From the NCBI GenBank assembly GCA_016802835.1, contig JAEVHO010000011.1, forward strand, positions 1 through 33,227: a DNA stretch of 33,227 nt, given 5' to 3'. The notes beneath the pieces were generated by a model. It had not been told where the DNA came from, did not search any database, and saw only the letters and a program-made list of their open reading frames with translations. Shown here in pieces: positions 17,555 to 25,212 of this stretch (its first letter is position 1; every line of letters begins with the position of its first letter). Position numbers and translations under genes: made by a program. The stretch comes from Micromonospora sp. ATA32 (lineage in GTDB: Bacteria > Actinomycetota > Actinomycetes > Mycobacteriales > Micromonosporaceae).

Positions 17555-18943
17555 TCATACCTTTGCGCGGGCACGGCGTGACGTAGGCGAAGCGTGGTAC
17601 TTCGAGTACGTCGTCTCCTTCGGCCGCTTAACGCGGTTCGCGACGACCCCGAGCACGGTTGCATTGACCGAGCGGAGGGTCTCGATGGCACTTGCGAGCT
17701 GGTCGGTCCGGGTTCGTCCGACGCGGGTGACCACCACGGCCCCATCCGTAGCTTGGGCAATAATGGCCGCATCAGTCACTGGAAGCAGCGGCGGCGAATC
17801 GAAGACAACAATCATCCCCGACGCCTGGAGGGATTCGATAATATTTTTCAACCGAGCAGATCCGAGTAGCTCGCTCGGGTTGGGTGGCTTCGGGCCAGCC
17901 GCGAGGATGTAAAGCGGCAGGTCTGGCCGCCAATGTTGTAGAGCGTTGTTGACCGGTACATCACCAAGCAATACGCTGGTCAACCCAAACGCGTTGGAAA
18001 GAGCGAAGGCATCAGCGACGCCGGGTACACGCAAGTCAGCGTCGATGAGTACGACGGGCTGACCGGATTGCGCCAGTGAGATGGCCAGGTTTGCCGCCGT
18101 CGTGGTCTTGCCCTCGTCTGGAAGAGACCCAGTCACGACAAAGCTGCGAAGCTGCCGGTCGACTGACAGGAAACGGATGCTCGTGCGCAGTTGCCGGAAC
18201 TCCTCAGCGCGCGCAGAGGGCAGTTCATCAATCATCAGCTTGCTGTTCAGCTTTGGCTCGTCAGCGATCGCACCAAGGACAGGCACTCCGGCGACCTCAG
18301 CGGCGACCTTCGTGCTCCGGATCGTTCGGTCAAAGGTATCCCGCAACAGGGCAGTGCCTGCACCGAGTGAGAAACCCATGAAAAGACCCAAGGCAACATT
18401 AAGGGTTCTTCGCGGCGACGCCGGCGTACTCGGCACGTCAGCCCATCGAGTAACTGTGAGCTTGACGGGTGACACGGTTGGCTTGCCAGCATTACCGGGC
18501 GGGCCCTCGATTGCATCGACAATCATGGGAAGCTGTCTAGCCACTTCATCGGCGATGGCGCGGGCGCGCTCCGGGGATGTGTCGGTCACTGTGATATCGA
18601 GAAGTACGGTGTTAAGCGGTGTTGCCGCAGTGATGTTTCTGCTTAGCGCGTCTGGCGTATATGGCAACTGCAGGCTATCCACTACAGCTTTAGTAACTAG
18701 CGTGCTATTTACAATATCCGCATAAGATCGGACGCGTTGCTGAGTAAATACTCCGCCCTGATTCAACTGCGCAAGGTCGTCTGCGCTGCTTGCGCGAATA
18801 GACACAAAGAGTTGGATATTCGCTTTGTAGGTCGGTGTCTGCGTCCAGGTATAGACGAGAGCCAGAAGTACCCCCGCCGCCGTAGCGACAAGTACAAGGA
18901 TCTTCCGTTCGCTAACTGCACGAAGATACTGCGTAAGCATCAT
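17555..18943 (-). CDS. Polysaccharide co-polymerase / BY-kinase (Wzz-Wzc or CpsC-CpsD fusion type)
   Basis: A 462-residue protein joining a chain-length-determinant domain to a bacterial tyrosine kinase. Membrane helix 1 is at about 14-33, helix 2 at about 183-203, with the external Wzz domain between. The cytoplasmic ATPase has Walker A GSLPDEGKTT (272-281), Walker A' VVLIDAD (297-303) and Walker B VVFDSPP (379-385). The C-terminus has only a few Tyr residues rather than a long Tyr cluster. It should control polymer length together with Wzy and be reversed by the phosphatase at 20166. It is the first gene of the operon; GGTGAGG lies about 10-15 bases before ATG 18943. A decayed copy of its ATPase is at 20739-20940. 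Confidence 0.92.
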   Translation of the reverse strand: MMLTQYLRAVSERKILVLVATAAGVLLALVYTWTQTPTYKANIQLFVSIRASSADDLAQLNQGGVFTQQRVRSYADIVNSTLVTKAVVDSLQLPYTPDALSRNITAATPLNTVLLDITVTDTSPERARAIADEVARQLPMIVDAIEGPPGNAGKPTVSPVKLTVTRWADVPSTPASPRRTLNVALGLFMGFSLGAGTALLRDTFDRTIRSTKVAAEVAGVPVLGAIADEPKLNSKLMIDELPSARAEEFRQLRTSIRFLSVDRQLRSFVVTGSLPDEGKTTTAANLAISLAQSGQPVVLIDADLRVPGVADAFALSNAFGLTSVLLGDVPVNNALQHWRPDLPLYILAAGPKPPNPSELLGSARLKNIIESLQASGMIVVFDSPPLLPVTDAAIIAQATDGAVVVTRVGRTRTDQLASAIETLRSVNATVLGVVANRVKRPKETTYSKYHASPTSRRARAKV

Positions 18944-19692
18944 CAGATGGACGCCTCACCGACCGGATAAGTGTGCCTGGCAAGGCGAGTGAGACTCTCG
19001 CCCGTTCCAGTTCTGCGCTTGCCGTAAGCACACCTTCCTCCGAGTATTCGCACTAGGCAGTTCTCCAGGCAATCATGTCGACCGGTTGAGGGTACCGAGC
19101 GGCTGGAACGATTCCAACGAGTGCAACGGGAAGGTACACAAGCACCTCTGGTCCTGTCCGATTGGGGTTCGGGCGTGGTCGATTCGACTAGCCTAGAGAG
19201 CACACGAAGATCGTGCATTGGCGAATCGCCGCTCCTAAGGCCGGCGCTACATTCCCGATACGGGCGGGGGGAGTGCACCCCGAATCCTCCAGTCCTAGCG
19301 GCTAACGCCCCACTCGTTCTGCCCTCAGCGCGTGAGTCAGCACACGACGATACCGCCGGTCGTCGGGCAGGGGCAGAGAGTCGCAAATTCGGAAAACCCT
19401 GTCAATAGTGGCGGAGGCCTCTCTTAAGAACTTTCAAATCCATCCAAAAAGGGCATAATGGCCCAGCTTGCTTGCTAATGTGTCGTGCTATATCCTTTTT
19501 GCGGGGTAACGGCAGGGCGAATCCGTGAGGCGAATAATGGCCGACCGGGCCTGCGATGACGGCCGACACGATGACCTTGGGTAGCCCGGCAGATGGGTGT
19601 CGACAGAAACTCGGTCAGCTCGGGGCGGCAGGCCTTGAGGAAGACTCCGAGTTGCCGGTTCGATGACCAGGTTTTCCGCTGTGCACGATCAA
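18944..19692. other. Long untranslated-looking leader region upstream of the polysaccharide operon
   Basis: About 750 bases with no convincing gene on either strand. It includes an AT-richer patch at 19405-19500 (AAAAAGGGCATAATGG and CTATATCCTTTTTG), unusual here. A promoter candidate for the operon is listed separately. A minus-strand frame of 147 codons (18943-19386) has no recognisable protein character. The right 190 bases before 19692 do not resemble the wcaJ repeat and are unassigned. Confidence 0.5.
19377..19405 (-). promoter_or_regulatory. Candidate promoter for the wzc-wzx-GT operon
   Basis: On the minus strand TTGACA (19400-19405) is followed after exactly 17 bases by GACTCT (19377-19382). 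It points toward the kinase gene and would give a leader of about 430 bases. The -35 is perfect; the -10 keeps only the A and final T of the consensus. Confidence 0.4.
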
Positions 19693-19816
19693 CCGGACGG
19701 CACCCAGAGTGCCGCCACCGTCACATGGGTCTGGGAACGGCGCCCCCGTTCCGCCAGTCGGCTGTCCTGGTTACGGCAGGCACGAACGCCAACGGGAGTT
19801 GCGACTTAGAGGTCAC
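19693..19816 (-). pseudogene. Remnant of the N-terminus of a second wcaJ
   Basis: From GTG 19816 the minus strand reads VTSKSQLPLAFVPAV, against VTSKSHLPSAFVPSV at the start of the intact WcaJ (GTG 26694). The preceding ribosome-site region CCGGAGACCGAAAA is also the same. The frame degenerates and meets a stop at 19721-19723, but nucleotide similarity (GGACGGCACCCAGAGT) persists to about 19693 and then ends abruptly. This is the right half of a broken wcaJ whose last codons are at 8099-8211. Confidence 0.75.
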
Positions 19817-20011
19817 TTTTCGGTCTCCGGGGGTGGTCGACGGTGTGGTGCCATCGGACGCGGAGTCTCGGCTTGCGGGTGCCGTGTCGGCACAGACCTT
19901 CGCGAGGCTCGAGAGGTAATCGTTCGCCCTGGTAGCGGCGCGAGCGCAACTCGTGACCGACGGTTCAGTGGGCGCGCGGGTCCCCACCCCTCCGTGGAAC
20001 GAGACAGATAC

Positions 20012-20039
20012 CTGACAGACTCACCGTGGCAGCTACTTT
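20012..20039 (+). promoter_or_regulatory. Candidate promoter for the phosphatase gene
   Basis: CTGACA (20012-20017), a 16-base spacer and TACTTT (20034-20039), within the conserved intergenic part of the repeat. The second copy has a perfect TTGACA at the equivalent place (26885-26890) but a poorer -10. Confidence 0.3.
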
Positions 20040-20165
20040 TAGCGATCACTCCACTACCGACGGAAGTGGGTCTGCGCCCGCCCACGAGGCGCGTCGACGG
20101 CCGTCTCACCGGCCGATGGGTATCCTTTCATCAGTTGACGGCGCAAATATGGGGGAAGATCTGCG

Positions 20166-20732
20166 GTGGGGGGCGTCCTGCACGTCTGCACGGGCAACCA
20201 GGCGCGGTCCCCTATTGCCGAACGGTTGATGGAGGCCAGCCTCTGGGACCGTTTCGGCGAGATAGCCGACTCCATTTTCGTGACGAGCGCCGGCACGCAG
20301 GGCCCGGCCGACCGACCGATACAGCCGCTGGCGGCGGCAGAGCTGAAACGCCGCGGCATCTCCTCAGACGGCTTCGTCTCCCAACTGCTCGACCTGAAGG
20401 CGGCGGAGCGCGCCCACCTCGTGCTCACCGCGACCCGGCAGCAACGGGACGAGATCGTCGCGCAATTGCCGTCCGCCCTGCGGCACACCTTCACCTTGCG
20501 GGAACTCGCCTGGCTGGTAGGCGGCCTACGACCCGATGAGGTGCCCGGCCGCTACCCGGTCGAGCGCCTTGCCAACCTGGCGCGAGTGACGAGGCGCCGG
20601 CGGGGCTACCTGCAACCGCTCGCTCCCGAGCAGTACGACGTAGCGGACCCCATGGGCGGCACGAGACAGGACTACCGCATCGCCGCTGCCCAGATCGAAG
20701 AGGCCACCGAGGCGATCCTAGGCGTCCTGTGA
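20166..20732 (+). CDS. Low-molecular-weight protein tyrosine phosphatase (Wzb/CpsB-like role)
   Basis: A 188-residue cytoplasmic phosphatase. The P-loop CTGNQARS gives catalytic Cys8 and Arg14 (C-x5-R-S) and YDVADPMGG the general acid Asp161. The segment SAGTQGP is also typical of LMW-PTPs. GTG 20166 is preceded by GGGGAAG, 7 bases away. In capsule systems such enzymes dephosphorylate the Wzc-like tyrosine kinase; the kinase gene lies 1.2 kb away on the other strand, which supports that partner. The sequence is longer than classic ~150-residue LMW-PTPs because of an insert between about 105 and 150. A decayed copy lies at 27018-27205. Confidence 0.9.
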   Translation: MGGVLHVCTGNQARSPIAERLMEASLWDRFGEIADSIFVTSAGTQGPADRPIQPLAAAELKRRGISSDGFVSQLLDLKAAERAHLVLTATRQQRDEIVAQLPSALRHTFTLRELAWLVGGLRPDEVPGRYPVERLANLARVTRRRRGYLQPLAPEQYDVADPMGGTRQDYRIAAAQIEEATEAILGVL

Positions 20733-20738
20733 GTCTAC

Positions 20739-20940
20739 AGCCGGACTCGGGTTAGGCGGCGTGGGACCGCCTGCAAGGACGTAGAGCGGTAGATCCGCCT
20801 CCCTTGCTGAGGTGCCCGATTCGCCTGCATCTCGCCGAGCAGCACACTCGTCAATCCACTCCCTTCGAAAGGGCGAAGACATCGGCGACCTCGGCCTTCG
20901 GAGATCGGCATCCGCCTCCGTCCCCGGCGATCTTGGTCAT
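20739..20940 (-). pseudogene. Remnant of a second Wzc-like kinase (ATPase segment)
   Basis: On the minus strand GLTSVLLGE matches GLTSVLLGD of the intact kinase (residues 320-328). Further on, in a shifted frame, GGPTPPNPS matches AGPKPPNPS (349-357). The plus-strand landmarks CTCGGGTT, AGAGCGGTAGATC and GGGCGAAGACATCGGCGAC line up with 17870-18020 in the same order and orientation. Several indels and stops make it non-functional. Similarity fades after about 20940. It lies tail-to-tail with the phosphatase. Confidence 0.7.
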
Positions 20941-21216
20941 ACCTCACTGGCGCACCGATTGAAAGAGACCAAGATGTGGCGCGCAGGGCGATGGCCGCTA
21001 CGGTCGAGGCGGTCTATTAGATGCGGTGACGTAGGCGTGTCAATCAGCGATCAATGATGCTCGAATTCGTACACATGAAAAGAAATAGGACGTATAGGCA
21101 GGGACGCCGAACCCCGAGCGATAGTTGCTAGTCTTTCCACCTTACAAACTGTTGCCGTAGCTGGGCCATGTCGACCGGGATGGGGCTCACGAAGCCCGGC
21201 GAGACTGAGGGACGAG
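20941..21216. other. Upstream region of the LCP gene
   Basis: 276 bases without a recognisable gene. It begins with sequence that may still be decayed kinase DNA and continues into an AT-richer stretch (21055-21110, ACATGAAAAGAAATAGG). TTGCTA (about 21125) followed by TTACAAACT might be part of a promoter, but spacing is poor. Confidence 0.35.
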
Positions 21217-22278
21217 ATGTCTTACGTGTCCACCACACCTGCGCCGGCCGCACCCAGAGATCATCGCGCCAGACGCTTCCGCTCGCTGCCAGGCTGGAAG
21301 AAGGCGCTCATAATCCTGCTCGCCCTAGTGCTGGTAGGCGGCATCTGCGGCGGCATCGGGGCGTTGGCGCTGGTCAACCGCTATGAGAGCAAGGCCCAGC
21401 ACGAGGACCTGCTCGGCCCGGCCGCCCAGCCCAAGGACGAGAAGCGCTGGAAGTCGGGGCCTCTTGACCTGTTGCTGCTTGGGTCCGACTCCCGGGAGGG
21501 TGAACCAGACGAGGGGAGACTCGCCGGTCAACGGTCGGACACGATCATGCTGGTGCACTTCAGCAAGAACCTTGATCACGCCACCATCGTCTCGATCCCG
21601 CGGGACAGCTACGTCTACGTGCCTGCCGCAGGGAGCTGGAACGGCGGCATGAACAAGCTCAACGCGGCATTCGCCTTCGGCGGTGCCCCGCACGCGGCGA
21701 AGACCATCACCCGCCTGACCGGCGTGAAGTTCGACGGCGCCCTGATCGCCAACTTCGCCAGCATCAACAAGATGGTCGACGCGGTCGACGGCGTGCGGGT
21801 CTGCATCCCCTACACCGTCAAGTCGACGTTCTCGGACAAGGTTTGGGAGAAGGGCTGTCACGAGTTCCACGGCGTGGAGGCCGAAGAGTTCATGCGCCAG
21901 CGCAAGGCCGTGCCCGGCGGCGACTTCGGGCGCATCCACGATCAGCAGCTGGTCGTCAAGGCCATCGCGGAGAAGGTGTCCGCCGATGGCATGCTGACGA
22001 ACCCGCTGGAGCTCGACAAGCTTCTGGTGACGGCCGCCGAGGCACTGACGATCGACAAGAGCCTCGATCTCAAGGAGTTGGCTCTGACTGCCAAGGGCAT
22101 CAAGCCCGCGAACATCAAGTTCGCCACCGTGCCGTACACGAGCGCCAGCCTGAAGACGCACGCCGGCTCGGCGGTCAAGCTCGATGACGCCAAGGCGAAG
22201 GAGATGTTCGCCGCCGTGCGCGACGACACCATCCAGGAGTGGCTGGCCGCCCACCCGCAGAAGGTGCCCGGTAGCTGA
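21217..22278 (+). CDS. LytR-CpsA-Psr (LCP) family glycopolymer ligase
   Basis: LCP proteins transfer lipid-linked glycopolymers onto peptidoglycan outside the membrane. This 353-residue protein has a basic cytoplasmic tail, a single helix at about 29-53 and an external LCP domain. Visible motifs are LLLLGSDSRE (85-94), QRSDTIMLVHF with the phosphate-binding Arg106 and Asp108, SIPRDSYVYVP (126-136), KLNAAFAFGG, the Arg-rich MRQRK and DFGRIHDQQ. All match the family. ATG 21217 follows GAGGGA. It is a natural last step for a polymer made by the wcaJ/wzx/wzy genes. No defect seen. Confidence 0.93.
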   Translation: MSYVSTTPAPAAPRDHRARRFRSLPGWKKALIILLALVLVGGICGGIGALALVNRYESKAQHEDLLGPAAQPKDEKRWKSGPLDLLLLGSDSREGEPDEGRLAGQRSDTIMLVHFSKNLDHATIVSIPRDSYVYVPAAGSWNGGMNKLNAAFAFGGAPHAAKTITRLTGVKFDGALIANFASINKMVDAVDGVRVCIPYTVKSTFSDKVWEKGCHEFHGVEAEEFMRQRKAVPGGDFGRIHDQQLVVKAIAEKVSADGMLTNPLELDKLLVTAAEALTIDKSLDLKELALTAKGIKPANIKFATVPYTSASLKTHAGSAVKLDDAKAKEMFAAVRDDTIQEWLAAHPQKVPGS

Positions 22279-22330
22279 GCCCGGCGCAGCCAGGTGACGT
22301 GCTCCCAAAGCGTCTGCGCGCCACCGAACG

Positions 22331-22370
22331 CGAAGCACCCCTCCCCGGTTACTTGGGGAGGGGCGCTTTC
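22331..22370. terminator. Terminator hairpin between the LCP gene and the DUF397 gene
   Basis: CCCCTCCCC (22338-22346) pairs with GGGGAGGGG (22355-22363) around GGTTACTT. The flanks GAAGC and GCTTT extend the stem past one mismatch. It separates two convergent genes and is followed by TTTC. Confidence 0.75.
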
Positions 22371-22386
22371 GTGCGTCTGCGGTCGG

Positions 22387-22578
22387 TCAGGCCCGCTCGG
22401 CGGCTTGGGCGACGAAGGTGCGCCACGCGGCCGGCGTGAAGGTCAGCACCGGGCCGGACGGGTCCTTCGAGTCCCGGACGCCGACCACTCCGGGGAGGTT
22501 GTCAGCGACTTCGACGCACGCCCCGCCGTTGGTAGAAGAGCGGGACGACTTCCGCCACTGAGCACCGGTCATGTCCAT
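22387..22578 (-). CDS. DUF397 domain protein
   Basis: A 63-residue protein of the DUF397 family: TGAQWRKSSRSSTNGGACVE, then VRDSKDPSGPVLTFTPAAW, the family hallmarks. It overlaps the stop of the XRE gene (ATG 22572 sits in ATGA; ATG 22578, six bases upstream, is taken as start because GGAAG lies about 10 bases before it). DUF397 genes are regularly paired with DUF5753/XRE regulators in Streptomyces and Micromonospora, as in whiJ/bld-type loci, where the pair affects development. A direct function is not established here. Confidence 0.9.
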   Translation of the reverse strand: MDMTGAQWRKSSRSSTNGGACVEVADNLPGVVGVRDSKDPSGPVLTFTPAAWRTFVAQAAERA

Positions 22579-23366
22579 GTCTTTGCCGCTTCCTGTAGTA
22601 CGTCGAGGGTTAGTCCGAGCGGAAGGGCCTCGCCCCGAACCGCGTCCCACGACAGTCCGAGGCTAGCAACCCCGTCGGGCTGCTCCACGATCTGCGCCGC
22701 TAGCTGATTGTCCACGTAACCCGCGCGGGAGCCGTCCGGCAGGTCCGCCAGGATGAACGCCCCGGCGAGACCCGAGTAAATGCCAGCGGACGTGGGAACG
22801 ATGTGCAACTGGATATGCGGCTGCTGAGCGCAGGCCATGAGGTGTTCGAGCTGTTCGGCCATCACATCCGAACCGCCGCAGGCGCGCCGGACGACCATCT
22901 CGTCCAGGACCACGAAGAGTTGCGGAGCAGGGTCGCGGGAGAGCACTGCCTGCCGTTCCATCCGTGCCGCGACCCGTTGGTCAAGCTGTGAGGTAGGCAC
23001 CCGGGCTGCGCGGAAGGTGGCACGGGCGTAGCCCTCGGTCTGCAGGAGGCCGGGGACGAAGGCGTGTTCGTACCATCGCAGCGCAATCGCCTCGCGCTCT
23101 ATCTCGATCCACTCCCGAAGCCACACCGGGGCGGCGTCACCCTTGACCAGCTCGTCCCAGAGAGTCGCAAAGTAGCCGTCCGTGGCCAACGCCTCATCGA
23201 CGGCTGTCAGGTAGGACAGGGTGGGTGGTTTGCACCCGGTCTCGATCGCGCTCACCTGCGAGTCCGAGCAGAAGACCCGCTCGCCGAGCTGGGCTTGCGT
23301 CAGCCCGGCGGCCGTACGGCGTCGCCGTAGCTCACGAAGAAGGTACTCAGACGGCGAGATTCCCAC
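22569..23366 (-). CDS. XRE-family helix-turn-helix regulator with DUF5753 (WhiJ-like)
   Basis: A 265-residue protein. The N-terminal lambda-repressor-type HTH reads LRRRRTAAGLTQAQLGERVF, then SDSQVSAIETGCKPP. The DUF5753 part shows VPGLLQTEGYARA, VLSRDPAPQLFVVLDEMVVR and IQLHIVPTSAGIYSGLAG. GTG 23366 is preferred because GGAAGGG is 10 bases upstream; an earlier ATG at 23441 and a GTG at 23375 are alternatives. It is translationally coupled to DUF397. Such regulators act with their DUF397 partner on genes of differentiation; the neighbouring small genes are divergent and may share its control region. Confidence 0.92.
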   Translation of the reverse strand: MGISPSEYLLRELRRRRTAAGLTQAQLGERVFCSDSQVSAIETGCKPPTLSYLTAVDEALATDGYFATLWDELVKGDAAPVWLREWIEIEREAIALRWYEHAFVPGLLQTEGYARATFRAARVPTSQLDQRVAARMERQAVLSRDPAPQLFVVLDEMVVRRACGGSDVMAEQLEHLMACAQQPHIQLHIVPTSAGIYSGLAGAFILADLPDGSRAGYVDNQLAAQIVEQPDGVASLGLSWDAVRGEALPLGLTLDVLQEAAKTWT

Positions 23367-23596
23367 GGCTTCCACGCCCTTCCACAACTGTCCCCCCGGT
23401 TCCCCACCGGCCCGGAACTGGCCCTTGCGCTCCGCAATCAACGAGTGGCTATTCCGACCCTATGGGGCCTGCGTCCAAGGTGGAAGGAGAGACGGCGCGG
23501 CTGGTGGAGGCACCCGAAGCCCGGCAGTTGCGCCAGTCGTGGGGCCGCTCGGCGGGATGGCTGGGCGGCCCCTTCCAGACAGCTGAGGAGGTCCAT

Positions 23597-23797
23597 GTGC
23601 GTTTCCTGTTCTGGCGCTGCAGGCCCGCTCCCACCCCGCCCCCGCTCCCGCGCCGACTGCCGCCGAACGAGCGCCCGAGCTGGGCGACCCAACCGACCGA
23701 GGTGTTCCCGACGAACGGTCCGGGCCGCGCCGGCAACCCGACCCCGGCGCAGCGCTGGCGAGCCGGCGGGTGGCGGAACAACGGAGGCCCGAGGTGA
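23597..23797 (+). CDS. Small hypothetical protein divergent from the XRE/DUF397 pair
   Basis: GTG 23597 with GAGGAGG 5 bases upstream begins a 66-residue frame: VRFLFWRCRPAPTPPPLPRR, then PPNERPSWATQPTEVF and GRAGNPTPAQRWRAGGW. Pro/Arg-rich proteins of this kind are common beside XRE/DUF397 pairs in Micromonosporaceae (from memory, no search). The stop overlaps the next start in GTGA, so the two are coupled. No domain is recognised. Confidence 0.6.
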   Translation: MRFLFWRCRPAPTPPPLPRRLPPNERPSWATQPTEVFPTNGPGRAGNPTPAQRWRAGGWRNNGGPR

Positions 23798-24042
23798 CCC
23801 GCGCATCCCGTCCGCACCTGCCGATGCGTCCGCTGTGGCGCTGCCGCGCGTGCGGCGCGGAGTGGCCCTGCCAGCCCGCCCGGCTGGCGCTGCTGGTCGA
23901 GTACCGCAACGACCGTACGGCCCTGCTGATCTATCTGGGCACGCTCATGGCCGAGGCCGGGGCGCAGCTCTCGCAGCTCAACGGACACGCTCGACCCGAG
24001 AACCTGACCGAGCGCTTCCTGACCTGGGCCCGCGCCCGATAG
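23794..24042 (+). CDS. Small hypothetical protein with a CxxC-x4-WPC segment
   Basis: GTG 23794 has ACGGAGG 6 bases upstream and overlaps the preceding stop. The 82 residues include PLWRCRACGAEWPCQPARL, three Cys that could bind a metal (Cys-x2-Cys-x4-Cys), then LALLVEYRNDRTALLIYLG and a C-terminal FLTWARAR. The PLWxCRxCGxxWPC pattern recurs in short proteins of Micromonosporaceae next to WhiJ-like regulators. Function unknown. It ends 9 bases before the convergent kinase-HTH gene. Confidence 0.65.
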   Translation: MTRASRPHLPMRPLWRCRACGAEWPCQPARLALLVEYRNDRTALLIYLGTLMAEAGAQLSQLNGHARPENLTERFLTWARAR

Positions 24043-24051
24043 TTGGCACCG

Positions 24052-24290
24052 TCACGAGGCCACCAGCCCCGACTGGTAGGCGAAGACCACCAGTTGGGCC
24101 CGGTCCCGGGCGCCCAGCTTCACCATCGCCCGGCTGACGTGGGTACGCGCGGTGGCCGGGCTCACCACCAGCCGGTCGGCGATCTCGACGTTGCTCAGCC
24201 CCTCGCCGACCAGCCCCACCACCTCCCGCTCGCGGTCGGTGAGCGTGCCCAGCCGGGGGGTGCGGTCGGGGCACCCGGGCCGGCCGGGCC
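24052..24290. repeat. Direct repeat with 32294-32525 (NarL HTH coding segment)
   Basis: About 240 bases match the 3' end of the intact response regulator gene closely, for example GCCACCAGCCCCGACTGGTA and CCACCAGTTGGGCCCGGTCC in both. The orientation is the same, so the two copies could recombine and remove the 8.2 kb between them. Confidence 0.85.
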
Positions 24291-25124
24291 AGCCGCTCGC
24301 GCAGCTGCGGGAGCTGGGCCAGCCCCGGAGCCGGCGACCGTTCGTCGGCGGCCTCGTCCCGCCGGACCACGGTGAGCGTGACCCGCAGCTCGTCCAGGGC
24401 CTCCTTGCTGGTCCGGCTGATCGCGGTCAACGCGGTCTCGGCCTGCTCCGGCCGCTTCGCCAGCAGGTGCAGGGCGATCTCCGCCTGCAGGTGGATGGCG
24501 GCGAGCCCGTGCCCGACCACGTCGTGCACCTCCCGGGCGACCCGCAGCCGTTCCGCGTCGGCCAGCCGGCGCGCCTCGTCCACCCGGCCGCGGGCCGCGC
24601 TCTCCCGGCCCAGCCGGACGTCGTCCCCCACCGCGAACGGCACCACCACCCAGGCGGCGGCGGGCATCGCGCCGAGCAGCCCGGGTGAGCGGACCCCGAC
24701 AACGTGCGCCAGCAGTGCCGCCAGCGCCACGCCGCAGGCCACCGCACCGGTCCGCAGCGGCAGGTACGCGGCGACCGTGTAGACCGCGACGACGAACGAC
24801 AGCAGGATCGGCCCGTACACGTACCCGAGCACCAGGTACGCGGTGGTGGCCGCCGTGACCGTCGCCAGCGTCGCCAGCGGCCACCGCCGCCGTACCGCCA
24901 GGGCCGCCGCCACGACCAGTGGGTAGGTCGCCCGACCGGTGCCGATTCCCGCGTTGGCACCGGCCGGCCCGGGTGCCGAGCAGCCCCGCCGCGACCAGCG
25001 CCAGGGCGACGAGGCCGTCGAAGACGTCGTCCCCCCACCCGGTCCGGTTCCGGTCCACGCCGTCCCCCGTCCCCGACGGTGGCCGCGACCCCCGGCGTGT
25101 CCGCCGAGCCGCCGCCAGGTTCAT
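24052..25124 (-). pseudogene. Sensor histidine kinase fused to a LuxR/NarL DNA-binding domain, two frameshifts
   Basis: From ATG 25124 the protein reads MNLAAARRTRRGS and a first helix, then shifts frame near 24960 (one base too many). It continues through further membrane helices (LATLATVTAATTAYLVLGYV, AAWVVVPFAVGDDVRLG) into the HisKA_3 dimerisation domain with the phosphoacceptor in VAREVHDVVGHGLAA. After LPQLRERLA the kinase stops: the HATPase domain is missing. The frame goes straight into RPARVPRPHP, which belongs to a response regulator linker. One extra base in six G at 24255-24260 then breaks it. Corrected, it continues as LGTLTDREREVVGLVGEG, the NarL HTH SNVEIADRLVVSPATARTHV and QSGLVAS. 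With both bases removed the frame is open for 356 residues. A receiver domain is absent. It is either a deletion pseudogene or an in-frame chimera; its parents match the system at 32294-33227. Confidence 0.75.
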
Positions 25125-25212
25125 GCCAGAAACCCTGCCGCCCGGCGGGTCCGCGCACGTCGCCGCGGAAGCGACTCCGGTCGTACGCCGCGGAACGTAC
25201 GCCGGGGCCCGG

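Larger units (their letters stand above)
19693..20330. repeat. Repeat copy 1: wcaJ start, divergent promoter region, phosphatase start
   Basis: This segment matches 26599-27165 in the same orientation. Shared landmarks are GACTTAGAGGTCACTTTTCG, CGTTCGCCCTGGTAGCGGCG, the GACAGA...CACCG stretch, GAAGATCTGCGGT and GATAGCCGACTCCATTTTCG. Similarity covers coding and intergenic sequence alike, so it is a duplicated (or homologously acquired) segment, not just related genes. Confidence 0.8.

Noticed and set aside
18943-19386. 147-codon minus-strand frame upstream of the kinase
   Set aside because: Arg/Ser/Thr-rich with no domain, no good ribosome site, and its end lies within the presumed untranslated leader.
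21168-21386. Alternative start and frame (72 codons) before and over the LCP gene
   Set aside because: It is out of frame with the LCP protein, whose membrane helix and motifs begin properly at 21217.
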